A DNA stretch of 64,000 nt from Sphingomonas sp. HMP9 (GTDB lineage: Bacteria; Pseudomonadota; Alphaproteobacteria; Sphingomonadales; Sphingomonadaceae): contig NZ_AP022673.1 of NCBI RefSeq assembly GCF_013374115.1, positions 3,870,501 through 3,934,500 of the forward strand, in the 5' to 3' direction. Shown here piece after piece: positions 28,198 to 37,428 of this stretch; the first letter of the stretch is position 1, and every line of letters starts with the position of its first letter. Below the pieces are notes generated by a model. The model made no database searches and had not been told where the DNA came from. It saw only the letters and a list, made by a program, of their open reading frames with translations. A program made the position numbers and the translations under genes.

Positions 28198-29956
28198 ACT
28201 GCAGGCTGGCGAGCCGCGCGTAGAGCCCGCTGTTCGTCATCAGCGAGCCGTGCGAGCCCTCCTCGACGATCTGCCCGTCGTTCATCACGATGATCCGTTC
28301 GGCGGCGCGGACGGTGGCGAGGCGGTGCGTGATGACCAGCGTGGTGCGGTTCGCCATCAGCCGCTCGAGCGCCTCCTGCACCAGCCGCTCGCTCTCGGCG
28401 TCGAGCGCGCTGGTCGCCTCGTCGAGCAGCAGGATCGGCGCATCGCGGAGCAGCGCGCGCGCGATCGTCACGCGCTGGCGCTGGCCGCCCGACAGGCGCG
28501 CGCCGCCCTCGCCGAGGAAGGTGTCGAGCCCCTCGGGCAGCTTGCGCAGGAATTCGGCCGCGTTGGCGGCCTCGGCGGCGGCCCAGAGCTGGTCATCGGT
28601 CGCGGTCCAGTCGCCGTAGCGCAGATTGTCGCGCGCCGACGCGCCGAAGATGATCGTCTCCTGCGGGACCATCGCGATCCGCGCACGCACCGCGGCGGGA
28701 TCGGCGTCGCGCAGGTCGACGCCGTCGAGCGTCACGCGGCCCGCATCGGGATCGTAGAAGCGCTGGACGAGCTGGAACAACGTCGTCTTGCCCGCACCCG
28801 AAGGCCCGACGACCGCGACCGTCTCGCCCGGCTTGATGTCGAGCGAGAAGCCGTTGAGCGCGGCGACGTCGCGGCGGGTCGGGTAATGGAACTGCACGTT
28901 TTCGAACGCGAGCGCGCCGCGCGGTGGCAGGGGGAGCGCGACCGGGATGGCCGGGGCGGCGATCTCGGGCGTCTCGCGCAGCAGTTCGGACAGTCGCCCG
29001 GCGGCACCCGCGCCGCGCAGCAGGTCGCCGTAAACTTCGGTCAGCGCGCCAAACGCGCCCGCGACGATCCCGCCGGTCAGCACGAACGCGGCGATCGCGC
29101 CACCGCTGATCCGCCCGGCCGCGACGTCGATCGCGCCTTCCCACAGGACGAGCGTGATCGATCCGAAGACCAGCCCGATGACGATCGCGGTCATCACCGC
29201 GCGCAGCAGGATCCGCGCGCGGGCCGCCGCGAAGGTCGCGCCGACCGCATCGGCGAACCGGATCGCCTCGCGGTCTTCCTGTCCGAACGCCTGCACGACC
29301 TTCATCGCGCCGAGCGTCTCGGTCGCGATCGAACCGACATCGGCTACCCGGTCCTGCGAGGTGCGCGAGTAATTGCGGACGCGTTTGCCGAGCAGCGCGA
29401 TCGGCAGGATGATCAGCGGGATGCCGATCATTAGCAGCCCGGCGAGCTTCGGCGAGATCGCGAACAGATAAATCAGCCCGCCGATCCCGGTGAAGGTGTT
29501 GCGCAGCGCGATCGACACGGTGCTGCCGACGACTTGTTCGATCAGCGCGGTATCCGAGGTCAGCCGCGAGGCGATTTCGGACGGGCGATTCTCCTCGAAA
29601 AAGCGCGGCGTCAGGCGGAGCAGGTGGCGTTGCACGTTGGTGCGGATGTCCGCGACGACGCGCTCGCCGAGCCACGAGACGTAATAGAAGCGCACCGCAG
29701 TCGCCAGCGCTAGCACGACGACGATCATCAGCAGATAGTGGAACGACGTGCCGACCGACCCGATGGCGCCGGGGCCGAAGCCGCGATCGATCACGCGTTT
29801 GAAGCCGTAGGGGATGCCGATCGTTGCGGCTGACGTCATCATCAGCGCAAGGCCGGCGAACGCGATCTGGCGCGGATAGTTGGCGGCGTGACGCCACACC
29901 ATCGCGAGATCGCCGATCCGGCGGGACGTCTTCTCTTCGGGGTTCGGCTTGGCCAT
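28181..29956 (-). CDS. ABC transporter, fused membrane and ATP-binding domains (MsbA-like exporter)
   Basis: Half-size ABC exporter of 591 residues from the ATG at 29956. The N-terminal half has six membrane segments and RFFEENRPSEIASRLTSDT, typical of type IV exporters. The C-terminal ATPase shows Walker A GPSGAGKTTLF, signature LSGGQRQRV, Walker B ILLLDEATSALD and the switch His in LVITHRLATVRAAERI. It works as a homodimer in the inner membrane. Substrate is not evident; lipid or drug export is typical. A longer frame to 30046 is arginine-rich and probably untranslated. Confidence 0.9.
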   Translation of the reverse strand: MAKPNPEEKTSRRIGDLAMVWRHAANYPRQIAFAGLALMMTSAATIGIPYGFKRVIDRGFGPGAIGSVGTSFHYLLMIVVVLALATAVRFYYVSWLGERVVADIRTNVQRHLLRLTPRFFEENRPSEIASRLTSDTALIEQVVGSTVSIALRNTFTGIGGLIYLFAISPKLAGLLMIGIPLIILPIALLGKRVRNYSRTSQDRVADVGSIATETLGAMKVVQAFGQEDREAIRFADAVGATFAAARARILLRAVMTAIVIGLVFGSITLVLWEGAIDVAAGRISGGAIAAFVLTGGIVAGAFGALTEVYGDLLRGAGAAGRLSELLRETPEIAAPAIPVALPLPPRGALAFENVQFHYPTRRDVAALNGFSLDIKPGETVAVVGPSGAGKTTLFQLVQRFYDPDAGRVTLDGVDLRDADPAAVRARIAMVPQETIIFGASARDNLRYGDWTATDDQLWAAAEAANAAEFLRKLPEGLDTFLGEGGARLSGGQRQRVTIARALLRDAPILLLDEATSALDAESERLVQEALERLMANRTTLVITHRLATVRAAERIIVMNDGQIVEEGSHGSLMTNSGLYARLASLQFNEAA

Positions 29957-30123
29957 GCGGCACCGCGTAGCAGCCGTGGGGGTGGCGCTCAACGACAACC
30001 GCCGATGCCATGTGCGGCGCCTGTGGGGATGGCTGGCCTTGCGCAATAGGGAGAGCCACGCGTTGCACTGCGGCGCTTTTGCGTTACGACCGTTATCGCC
30101 TATATAGAGGCGAAGGATACCGC

Positions 30124-31356
30124 ATGCTCTACGATGCTTACGAATTCCAACGGTCGATGATGTCAGGTGCCAGCAAACTGGCGAGTTTCGGCGCGGAAAT
30201 GCTCAACAACCCGGCAAACCCATTCTCCTATTTAGGGGGCGGGGCGGTGATCGGATCGGCGCTGGAGGTGTTCGCACACGCGAATGCGACTCGCGGAAAG
30301 CCGGCGTTCGGGCTCGACCGGACGGTGATCGACGGGCGTGACGTCGCGGTGTGCGAAGAGATCGTGCTGCGGAAGGATTTCGGCCAGCTGAAGCGGTTCG
30401 TGCGTGACGGCGTCGAGGGCGGCCCCAAGCTGCTGATCGTCGCGCCGATGTCGGGCCATTATGCCACGCTGCTGCGCGGGACGGTCGAGCGGATGCTCCC
30501 GTTCGCGGACGTCTACATCACCGACTGGCGCGATGCGCGCAGCGTGCCGCTGTCGGCGGGCCGTTTCGATCTCGACGATTATGTCGATTACCTCATCGCG
30601 TTCCTCGAGCAGGTTGGCGCGAACGAAGGGCAGGGCGGCACGCATATGCTCGCGGTCTGCCAGCCGTCGGTGCCCTGCTACGCCGCGGCGGCCCTGATGA
30701 GCGCGGACAAGAATCCGTGCCGGCCCAAGACGCTGACACTGATGGGCGGTCCCGTCGACACGCGTGAGGCGCCGACCGCGGTCAACACGCTGGCGACCGA
30801 GCGGCCGCACGCCTGGTTCGAGCAGAACGTGATCGCGACGGTGCCGGGCAATTATCCCGGCGCTGGGCGCAAGGTGTATCCCGGGTTCCTGCAGCTCGCC
30901 GGGTTCATGTCGATGAATCTGGGCAACCACATGGTCTCGCATTGGGAGATGTATAAGCATCTCGTCCAGGGCGACGATGCGAGCGCGTCGCAGAGCCAGG
31001 ATTTCTATGAGGAATATCGCTCGGTCTGCGACATGACTGCGGAATTCTATCTCCAGACGATCGATGTGGTCTTCCAGACCCACGCACTGCCGCGCGGCAT
31101 CCTGACGCATCGGGGTCGGCTGGTGGATCCTGCAGCGATCACCGACATCGGGCTGCTGGCGATCGAAGGCGAGCGTGACGATATTTCAGGTCTGGGCCAG
31201 ACCAAGGCTGCGTTGACGCTCGCGACGGCATTGCCGGATGCGAAGAAGCGGTATCTGATCGCGGAAGGCGCGGGGCACTACGGCATCTTCAACGGATCGC
31301 TCTGGCGCGACAAGATCGCGCCGGTAGTGGAAGAGTCCATCACCGCGAACGGGTGA
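30124..31356 (+). CDS. phaZ: Intracellular polyhydroxybutyrate depolymerase
   Basis: This 410-residue protein resembles the intracellular PHB depolymerases (PhaZ) that mobilise native granules. MLYDAYEFQRSMMSGASKLA at the start and the nucleophile motif VCQPSVP, with Cys at 179 in place of the usual lipase-box serine, are the key signs. GHYGIFNGSLWRDKIAP near the end holds the catalytic His. There is no signal peptide, as expected. I chose the ATG at 30124 with GAAGGA upstream. The thiolase at 32294 could belong to the same metabolism but is separately oriented. Confidence 0.9.
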   Translation: MLYDAYEFQRSMMSGASKLASFGAEMLNNPANPFSYLGGGAVIGSALEVFAHANATRGKPAFGLDRTVIDGRDVAVCEEIVLRKDFGQLKRFVRDGVEGGPKLLIVAPMSGHYATLLRGTVERMLPFADVYITDWRDARSVPLSAGRFDLDDYVDYLIAFLEQVGANEGQGGTHMLAVCQPSVPCYAAAALMSADKNPCRPKTLTLMGGPVDTREAPTAVNTLATERPHAWFEQNVIATVPGNYPGAGRKVYPGFLQLAGFMSMNLGNHMVSHWEMYKHLVQGDDASASQSQDFYEEYRSVCDMTAEFYLQTIDVVFQTHALPRGILTHRGRLVDPAAITDIGLLAIEGERDDISGLGQTKAALTLATALPDAKKRYLIAEGAGHYGIFNGSLWRDKIAPVVEESITANG

Positions 31357-31357
31357 T

Positions 31358-31395
31358 GATTATGGGCAGCCCCAATCGCGGGGCTGCCCATAATC
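31358..31395. terminator. Bidirectional terminator hairpin between phaZ and a convergent gene
   Basis: A perfect 16-bp stem, GATTATGGGCAGCCCC against GGGGCTGCCCATAATC, with a 6-base loop begins two bases after the phaZ stop and ends four bases before the stop of the leftward gene. Its symmetry suits termination from both sides. Confidence 0.8.
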
Positions 31396-31398
31396 AGG

Positions 31399-31881
31399 TT
31401 AGGCGACCGAGTCGACGACTGCGTGGCTGCTCGACTCGTCCGAGCGGATCGTGCCGCCGAACAGCATCTTCAGGCGACCACCGATCGAGATGTCCGTCTC
31501 CCACAGCTCGGCGCTGTCGATGTCGAAGCGCAGCAGCGTGAGGTTGGGGTCTTCCTTACCGCCCGGAAACCATGCCTCGACCTGGTTGTTCCAGAGCTTG
31601 TCGATCTGCGTGCGGTCGTTCGACGTCGAAACGTCGCCCGACATGCAGGCGAAGAAATCATGGCCCTTGCCGACGAACTGCGCCATCGCCGTGCCACCCT
31701 TGGCGATGCGGTTGTCGCGACCGGCGAAGAAGAACAGCGTATTGGGCTGATCGTCGTCGATCTGCGCGGTCATCGGCTCGGAATGCTGACCATCCTCGAG
31801 GCCGATCATTACGAACGGGCTCGACTTCAGCTTGTCGATGAACTTCGCTGCGATTTCCTGCGGGGTATCCTTGTCGGCCAT
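31399..31881 (-). CDS. General stress protein 26-like, pyridoxamine 5'-phosphate oxidase fold
   Basis: This 160-residue protein with the split-barrel flavin-binding fold resembles general stress protein 26: SPFVMIGLEDGQHSEPMTAQ, LFFFAGRDNRIAKG and WFPGGKEDPNLTLLRFDIDSAELW. It probably binds FMN or a related cofactor. Start at 31881, eight bases after AGGAG; an ATG six bases earlier is too close to the ribosome site. Convergent with phaZ. Confidence 0.85.
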   Translation of the reverse strand: MADKDTPQEIAAKFIDKLKSSPFVMIGLEDGQHSEPMTAQIDDDQPNTLFFFAGRDNRIAKGGTAMAQFVGKGHDFFACMSGDVSTSNDRTQIDKLWNNQVEAWFPGGKEDPNLTLLRFDIDSAELWETDISIGGRLKMLFGGTIRSDESSSHAVVDSVA

Positions 31882-32063
31882 CGTCATTCTCCTATGGGCT
31901 TGGATTGCCTGTGAGAACGGGTGGGGCGGGCGTTGGTTGCGCGCTCTCGGCCGAACCGCGTCTTGTAGAGAGCCTCTCTGCACTACGGGCTCGTTGTCGA
32001 TATCAGCTATGCCAGGAATACCGGCCTTGGCGGTAATCATGCCGTCAACCGAAGGGAGATAGC

Positions 32064-32156
32064 ATGACCTTTGCAGATACGTGTCTATTCCTCGGCGTGC
32101 TGATTGCCTTTGCGACGCTGGTCGTAAAGGTGATCGAAACGGCGCGTAAGAGGTAA
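32064..32156 (+). CDS. 30-residue hydrophobic membrane peptide, small-toxin-like
   Basis: The ATG at 32064 follows a strong ribosome site (GAAGGGAGATAGC). It encodes MTFADTCLFLGVLIAFATLV followed by VKVIETARKR: one membrane helix with a basic cytoplasmic end. Length, helix and Lys/Arg tail resemble small holin-like or type I toxin peptides, but the likeness is general, not a family assignment. Two strong hairpins follow directly. It could also be an unrelated small membrane protein. Confidence 0.55.
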   Translation: MTFADTCLFLGVLIAFATLVVKVIETARKR

Positions 32157-32166
32157 GCACGCGGGC

Positions 32167-32192
32167 GGGGCTCGGTCTGCAAGCCGAGCCCC
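32167..32192 (+). terminator. Hairpin 1 after the small membrane peptide
   Basis: A perfect 9-bp stem GGGGCTCGG / CCGAGCCCC with an 8-base loop starts 10 bases after the stop codon. There is no T-run on either strand, so it may be a terminator of the non-U type or a structured RNA element. Confidence 0.5.
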
Positions 32193-32201
32193 AAACGATT
32201 A

Positions 32202-32231
32202 GAGCCCCAGTCGCTGCAACGACTGAGGCTC
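32202..32231. terminator. Hairpin 2 after the small membrane peptide
   Basis: An 11-bp stem with one mismatch (GAGCC-c-CAGTCG / CGACTG-a-GGCTC) sits nine bases after hairpin 1. It lies between the end of the peptide gene and the end of the leftward thiolase gene, so it could serve either transcript. Confidence 0.5.
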
Positions 32232-32293
32232 ATCGAAAGGAGTAGACAACCTTTGTAGCGTCTAATTACGCCTGCTTGAAGCGAATTTCAAGT

Positions 32294-33472
32294 TTACAGG
32301 ACTTCGAACAACCCTGCCGCGCCCATGCCGCCGCCGACGCACATCGTAACCACGACATACTTCGCGCCGCGGCGCTTGCCTTCGATCAGCGCGTGGCCGG
32401 TCGCACGGGCCCCGGTCATGCCGTAGGGGTGGCCGATCGAGATCGCGCCGCCGCTGACGTTGAGCCGCTCGTCGGGGATGCCGAGTTTGTCGCGGCAGTA
32501 GAGCACCTGTACCGCGAATGCCTCGTTCAGCTCCCACAGGCCGATATCGTCCATCTTGAGGCCGAAGCGCTTGAGCAGCTTGGGGATCGCGACGACCGGG
32601 CCGATCCCCATCTCGTCGGGCTCGGTGCCGCCGACCGCGATGCCGACATAGCGACCGAGCGGCTGGAGACCGCGCTGCGAGGCGATCTTCTCCTCCATCA
32701 GCACCGACGACGACGAGCCGTCCGACAGCTGCGACGCGTTGCCCGCGGTGATCGTGAAATCGGGGCCCATCACGGGTTTCAGCGACTGGAGACCCTCGAG
32801 CGTGGTGTCGGCGCGATTGCCCTCGTCCTTGGCGATCGTCACGTCCTTGTAGGTGACCTCCTTGGTCTCCTTGTTGACGATCGCCATGTTGGCCTCGACC
32901 GCGACGATCTCCGCGTCGAAATAGCCCGCGGCCTGCGCGGCGGCGGTGCGCTGCTGCGACTGGAGCGCATAAGCGTCCATCGCGTCGCGGCTGATGCCAT
33001 AGCGCTTGGCGACGACCTCGGCGGTCTGCAGCATCGGCATGTAGACGTCCTTGTGCATCGCGATCAGCTGGGGATCGGGGGCAACGCGCATCTGCGGGGT
33101 CTGGACGAGGCTGATGCTCTCGACGCCGCCGCCGATCGTGATATCCATATTGTCGGTGATGATCTGCTTGGCAGCAGTGGCGATCGCCATCAGCCCGCTG
33201 GCGCACTGGCGGTCGACGGACATGCCCGACACGGTGACGGGAAGCCCCGCGCGGAGCAGCGAGGTGCGCGCGATGTTGCCGGCCTGGTGACCCTGCTGGA
33301 GCGCACAGCCAAAGACAACGTCGTCAACTTCGGCGCCATCGATGCCGGCGCGCTCGACTGCGGCCTTTATCGAATGCGCGGCGAGCGTGGGGGCGGGGGT
33401 GTTGTTGAAGCCGCCGCGATAGGCACGGCCGATGGCGGTGCGGGCGGTGGACACGATGACGGCTGAACGCAT
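32294..33472 (-). CDS. Acetyl-CoA acyltransferase (thiolase)
   Basis: Thiolase of 392 residues. The nucleophilic Cys is C90 in [33 protein letters not shown] gives the His, and the last motif [15 protein letters not shown] gives the second Cys. The sequence ([29 protein letters not shown]) looks more like a degradative 3-ketoacyl-CoA thiolase (FadA/FadI type) than PhaA, but this is not certain. It is followed on the same strand order by nothing close; upstream lies a MaoC-like gene, fitting a small acyl-CoA cluster. Confidence 0.9.
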   Translation of the reverse strand: MRSAVIVSTARTAIGRAYRGGFNNTPAPTLAAHSIKAAVERAGIDGAEVDDVVFGCALQQGHQAGNIARTSLLRAGLPVTVSGMSVDRQCASGLMAIATAAKQIITDNMDITIGGGVESISLVQTPQMRVAPDPQLIAMHKDVYMPMLQTAEVVAKRYGISRDAMDAYALQSQQRTAAAQAAGYFDAEIVAVEANMAIVNKETKEVTYKDVTIAKDEGNRADTTLEGLQSLKPVMGPDFTITAGNASQLSDGSSSSVLMEEKIASQRGLQPLGRYVGIAVGGTEPDEMGIGPVVAIPKLLKRFGLKMDDIGLWELNEAFAVQVLYCRDKLGIPDERLNVSGGAISIGHPYGMTGARATGHALIEGKRRGAKYVVVTMCVGGGMGAAGLFEVL

Positions 33473-33492
33473 GGGTATATCCTTTTCTGCTG

Positions 33493-33513
33493 CCCTCCCG
33501 CTCGCGGGAGGGG
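33493..33513. repeat. Single REP-like arm between the MaoC and thiolase genes
   Basis: The palindrome CCCTCCCGCTCGCGGGAGGG is one arm of the family found inside rnr. It sits between the MaoC stop and the thiolase start. Confidence 0.6.
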
Positions 33514-33523
33514 AATCGGTAAA

Positions 33524-33982
33524 TCAAACGAAGATCTGGCTGATCCATTCGGCGATCAGGGCGGGTTTCTCCTGGCCCTCGATCTCGACGGAGAAGGCGT
33601 TGGTCTGCTGCCACTGGCCGGGGCGCTTTTCGTCGAACGACAACAGCTTGAACCGGCCGCGTACGTTGGAGCCCGATCGGACCGGGGATAGGAAGCGGAC
33701 CGAGTTGCCGCCGTAATTGACGCCCATCTTGGCACCCTCGATCGTCGGCGCGTCCGGCACCTTCGACGAGAGCAACGGCATCAGCGACAGCGTCAGGAAG
33801 CCGTGCGCGATCGTGCCGCCGAACGGAGTCTGTGCCGCGCGAACCGGATCGATGTGGATGAACTGGTGGTCGCCGGTCGCGTCGGCGAATGTGTCGATCA
33901 TCGCTTGCGTGACCTCGACCCAGTCGGAAACCGTCTCGGTGCCGATGCGCTGTTGCATCTGCGCGGTGGTGATCGTCGCCAC
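33524..33982 (-). CDS. MaoC family dehydratase
   Basis: Hot-dog fold (R)-specific enoyl-CoA hydratase-like protein of about 152 residues. The hydratase motif is present: FADATGDHQFIHIDPVRAAQ, with the catalytic Asp and His, then FGGTIAHGFLTLSLMPLL. I prefer the GTG at 33982 because GAGGGG lies seven bases upstream; an ATG at 34003 gives seven more residues but has no ribosome site. It is likely transcribed with the thiolase gene 51 bases downstream, in fatty-acid or PHA metabolism. Confidence 0.88.
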   Translation of the reverse strand: MATITTAQMQQRIGTETVSDWVEVTQAMIDTFADATGDHQFIHIDPVRAAQTPFGGTIAHGFLTLSLMPLLSSKVPDAPTIEGAKMGVNYGGNSVRFLSPVRSGSNVRGRFKLLSFDEKRPGQWQQTNAFSVEIEGQEKPALIAEWISQIFV

Positions 33983-34079
33983 GGCATTCCCCTCAAAGCT
34001 CATTTGGCGCTAAGCGCTGAAATGTCTCTAGGCGTACAGGCGAGCGGATCGCAAGCCTCACCCAACCGGAAGCTGGAAA

Positions 34080-37000
34080 ATGTCGACTGCCGTAACGTCC
34101 AATCCCCGTGATATCATGGCCAAGCTGTACCGCGCGAGCGAACCCGATGTTCTAAAACCGCTGCTGGACCGCGCCGCGCTCGATTCGGATTCGCGCGAGC
34201 GGGTGATGGGCCATGCGCTGGGGCTGCTCGCGGATCTGCGGGCGGCACAGAGCAAGGGCTGGGTGAACCAGTTCCTGCAGGAATACCGCCTGAATTCGTC
34301 GGAAGGCGTCGCTTTGCTGTCGCTCGCCGAGGCGTTCCTGCGCGTGCCCGATCCGGAAACGGCGGATCTGCTCATTGCCGACAAGCTTGGTGATGCGGAC
34401 TGGCGTGCGCATGCGGGCAAGTCCAATTCGAAGCTCGTCAATTCGGCGACCTGGGGGCTGGTGGTCGGCCGGGTGCTGGTCGGCGAGGGATCGACCGGAC
34501 CGCTGCGTCGCCTGATCAGCCGCGCGGGCGAGCCGTTCGTGCGGCAGGCAGTCGGCGCGGCGATGAAGATGATGGGCGAGATCTTCGTGATGGGCCGCAC
34601 CATCGACGAGGCGATGAAGCGGATGCGGCGCCCGGAGAACAAGGGCTTCACCGCCAGCTTCGACATGCTCGGCGAGGCGGCGCGGACGCATGCCGACGCG
34701 CAGCGCTATTTCCAGGCCTATGTCGGGGCGGTCGATGCGGTCGGGCGCGATCCGGCGGCGGGGCATTCGATCTCGGTCAAGCTGTCGGCACTGCATCCGC
34801 GGTACGAGGTCGCGCGGTGGAGCGAGTGCGTGCCCGCGCTGACCGAGATGCTCGAGGCGCTCGCGGTGCAGGCGGCGTCGAAGGGCATCGCGCTGACCGT
34901 CGATGCGGAGGAATCCGAGCGGCTGGAGATGAGCCTCGACATCATCGGTGCGGTCGCGGGGCTCCCGTCGCTGAAGGGCTGGGACGGGTTCGGCATGGCG
35001 GTGCAGGCCTATGGCAAGCGCGCGCGGCCGGTGATCGCATGGGCGAACGGGCTCGACCGCGTGATGAACGTGCGGCTGGTGAAGGGCGCCTATTGGGACA
35101 GCGAGATCAAGCGCACTCAGGTCGAGGGGCTGGCGGACTATCCGCTGTTCACGCGCAAGGCGGCGACCGACGTGTCGTATCTCGCGGTGGCGAAGGACAT
35201 GCTGGCGGCGGAGAATATCCGGCCGGCGTTCGCGAGCCACAATGCGCTGACGGTCGCGACGATCATGGAATGGGCGGGCAACAGCCGCGAGTTCGAGTTC
35301 CAGCGGCTGCACGGCATGGGCGATGGGCTGTACGAGCGGCTGGTGCAGGAGAACGGCTATCATTGTCGCGTCTATGCGCCGGTTGGCGGGCACCGCGACC
35401 TGCTCGCCTATCTGGTTCGGCGGTTGCTGGAGAATGGCGCGAATTCCAGCTTCGTGCACCAGCTTGCGGACGAGCGACTGACCGAGGCCGAGATTCTCGC
35501 GGATCCGGTGGCGAAGATCGCGGCGGTCGGGGGGAAGCGGCATCCCAGCATTCCGTTGCCGGTGGATTTGTTCGGGGCCGGGGGGCACCGGAATTCGGCC
35601 GGACTGGATTTGAGTGATGTAGGGACGCTCGAGGCTAGCGTTGCGGCGGTGAATGCGCCGTTGCCGCATACCCCGGTCACTCCGTCAGGGCACCACCCCG
35701 GCGAAGGCCGGGGCCCAATTGGGCGCGGTGATTTGGCTGAGGACGGTGCGTCGTCACGGCAGCCTGCCCCATTGGACCCCGGCCTTCGCCGGGGGGGAGC
35801 GGAAGGCGATGAAACGCGCAGCGTGGCGGCCGCCATTACACGGGCACATGCGGCGTTTCGGGGGTGGTCGACCACCCCGGTCGACGAGCGTGCGGCATGC
35901 CTCGAACGGCTCGCCGATCTGCTCGAGAAGCACCGCGACGAGCTGATGGCGATCTGTGTGCAGGAGGCGTTCAAGACGATTGCCGACGCGATCGGCGAGG
36001 TGCGCGAGGCGGCCGACTTCTGTCGCTATTATGCGCAACAGGCGCGGTTGAACCTGCACCCGATCGAGCTGCCGGGGCCGACGGGCGAGCGCAACACGCT
36101 GCATATCGAGGGCCGCGGTGTCTGGGCGACGATCGCGCCGTGGAACTTCCCGCTGGCGATCTTCCTCGGGCAGACGGTGGCAGCGCTGGTCACCGGCAAC
36201 ACCGTGGTCGCCAAGCCTGCACCGCAGACCCCGCGGATCGCGGCGCGTGCGGTGGAGCTTGCGCATGAGGCTGGCGTGCCGGGCGATGCGCTGATCCTCG
36301 TGACCGGCGGGCCGGAGGTCGGCGCAGCGCTGACGGCGGACGTGCGCATCCAGGGCGTCGCGTTCACCGGGTCGACCGCGACGTCGCGGAAGATCGCGCG
36401 CTCGTTGCTTGACGACGAGACGCGGCCGATCGTGCCGCTGATCGCCGAGACCGGCGGGATCAACGCGATGATCGTCGATTCGACCGCGCTGCCGGAGCAG
36501 GTGGTGGCCGACGTGATCGCATCGTCGTTCCGTTCGGCGGGACAGCGTTGCTCGGCGTTGCGCCTGCTGCTGGTGCAGGAGGATATTGCGGACGGCGTGA
36601 TCGAGATGCTGTCGGGCGCGATGGAGACATTGCGGATCGGGCGGTCGGGCGATCCTGCGACCGACGTCGGGCCGGTGATCGATCAGGCCGCGTATGACCG
36701 GCTGATGGCGTACCGCGAGAGCGTGAAGGCGAAGATCGTCAAGACGCTCGATGCGCCCACGGACGGGCTGTTCGTGCCGCCGACCCTGGTGCGGATCGGC
36801 GCGATCGAGGAACTGAACCAGGAGTGGTTCGGGCCGATCTTGCATGTAGCGACGTGGGAGGCGGGCAAGCTCAGCGAGACGATCGCGCGGGTCAATGCGA
36901 AGGGCTACGGCCTGACGATGGGCCTTCACAGCCGCATCGCGCGCGCGGCCGAGGTGATCGAGGCCGAGGCCGCGGTGGGCAATCTGTACATCAACCGGTC

Positions 37001-37181
37001 GATGATCGGCGCGGTGGTCGGGTCGCAACCCTTCGGCGGCGAAGGGCTTTCGGGGACCGGGCCGAAGGCTGGCGGGCCGCGGTACCTGTACCGCTTCTGT
37101 GCGGAGCGGGCGGTCTCGGTGGATACGACGAGCGCGGGCGGGAATGCCACGTTGCTGTCGTTGGACGAGGGCGGGATCTAG
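34080..37181 (+). CDS. putA: Bifunctional proline dehydrogenase / L-glutamate gamma-semialdehyde dehydrogenase with a repeat-encoded linker insert
   Basis: PutA (1033 residues) oxidises proline to glutamate in two steps. An N-terminal helical part and the FAD-dependent proline dehydrogenase barrel (SVKLSALHPRYEVAR, LVKGAYWDSEIKR, FASHNALTVATI) span about 1-490. The aldehyde dehydrogenase part has WNFPLAIFLGQTVAALVTGN, IAETGGINAMIVDS and the catalytic Cys824 in SAGQRCSALR. No ribbon-helix-helix DNA-binding domain is present, so it should not self-repress as in E. coli. Residues about 538-573 (HHPGEGRGPIGRG to LDPGLRRGGAE) translate a palindrome in the linker between the two enzymes. Confidence 0.95.
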   Translation: MSTAVTSNPRDIMAKLYRASEPDVLKPLLDRAALDSDSRERVMGHALGLLADLRAAQSKGWVNQFLQEYRLNSSEGVALLSLAEAFLRVPDPETADLLIADKLGDADWRAHAGKSNSKLVNSATWGLVVGRVLVGEGSTGPLRRLISRAGEPFVRQAVGAAMKMMGEIFVMGRTIDEAMKRMRRPENKGFTASFDMLGEAARTHADAQRYFQAYVGAVDAVGRDPAAGHSISVKLSALHPRYEVARWSECVPALTEMLEALAVQAASKGIALTVDAEESERLEMSLDIIGAVAGLPSLKGWDGFGMAVQAYGKRARPVIAWANGLDRVMNVRLVKGAYWDSEIKRTQVEGLADYPLFTRKAATDVSYLAVAKDMLAAENIRPAFASHNALTVATIMEWAGNSREFEFQRLHGMGDGLYERLVQENGYHCRVYAPVGGHRDLLAYLVRRLLENGANSSFVHQLADERLTEAEILADPVAKIAAVGGKRHPSIPLPVDLFGAGGHRNSAGLDLSDVGTLEASVAAVNAPLPHTPVTPSGHHPGEGRGPIGRGDLAEDGASSRQPAPLDPGLRRGGAEGDETRSVAAAITRAHAAFRGWSTTPVDERAACLERLADLLEKHRDELMAICVQEAFKTIADAIGEVREAADFCRYYAQQARLNLHPIELPGPTGERNTLHIEGRGVWATIAPWNFPLAIFLGQTVAALVTGNTVVAKPAPQTPRIAARAVELAHEAGVPGDALILVTGGPEVGAALTADVRIQGVAFTGSTATSRKIARSLLDDETRPIVPLIAETGGINAMIVDSTALPEQVVADVIASSFRSAGQRCSALRLLLVQEDIADGVIEMLSGAMETLRIGRSGDPATDVGPVIDQAAYDRLMAYRESVKAKIVKTLDAPTDGLFVPPTLVRIGAIEELNQEWFGPILHVATWEAGKLSETIARVNAKGYGLTMGLHSRIARAAEVIEAEAAVGNLYINRSMIGAVVGSQPFGGEGLSGTGPKAGGPRYLYRFCAERAVSVDTTSAGGNATLLSLDEGGI
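35691..35798. repeat. REP-doublet palindrome (CCCCGGCGAAGGCCGGGG family) inside putA
   Basis: Arms CACCCCGGCGAAGGCCGGGG and CCCCGGCCTTCGCCGGGG (inverted), with CCCAATTGGG and CCATTGGA at the inner ends. The spacer is about 40 bp. It is about 108 bp long and open in the putA frame. Confidence 0.87.
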
Positions 37182-37222
37182 CCTCAGCTCGGCCTCAACT
37201 AGCGTTCGCGCGGCTCATAGAG

Positions 37223-37327
37223 CACCACCCCGGCGAAGGCCGGGGTCCAATTGGGGAACGGTGTTGACGGCTGTCGCGCTTCGTTATTGCGACCTTGCCA
37301 ATTGGGCCCCGGACTTCGCCGGGGTGG
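37223..37327. repeat. REP-doublet palindrome (CCCCGGCGAAGGCCGGGG family) after putA
   Basis: It has the same arms as the copy inside putA, with inner GGTCCAATTGGG and CCAATTGGGCCCC. It lies 42 bases after the putA stop. Confidence 0.85.
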
Positions 37328-37348
37328 AGAATGAAAGAAAATACAGGC

Positions 37349-37427
37349 TGTTCTCCCGCGAAAGCGGGAGCCCAGGGTTTCGAGTGCAAGCGTTATGACC
37401 CTGGGCCCCTGCTTTCGCAGGGGAACG
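37349..37427. repeat. REP-doublet palindrome (CGCGAAGGCGGG family) between putA and mscS
   Basis: The left arm is TTCTCCCGCGAAAGCGGGAG then CCCAGGGT; the right arm is ACCCTGGGCCCCTGCTTTCG then CAGGGGAA. It is the longest-spaced copy of this family and ends at the 3' end of the leftward mechanosensitive channel gene. Confidence 0.82.
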
Positions 37428-37428
37428 G

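Noticed and set aside
29957..30046. Thirty extra N-terminal residues on the ABC exporter
   Set aside because: Arg/His/Ser/Thr-rich sequence with no family likeness; the ATG at 29956 gives a normal start.
30079..30106. Promoter TTGCGT-16-TATATA before phaZ
   Set aside because: A start point about seven bases past this box would cut into the ribosome site, leaving almost no leader; too weak to list.
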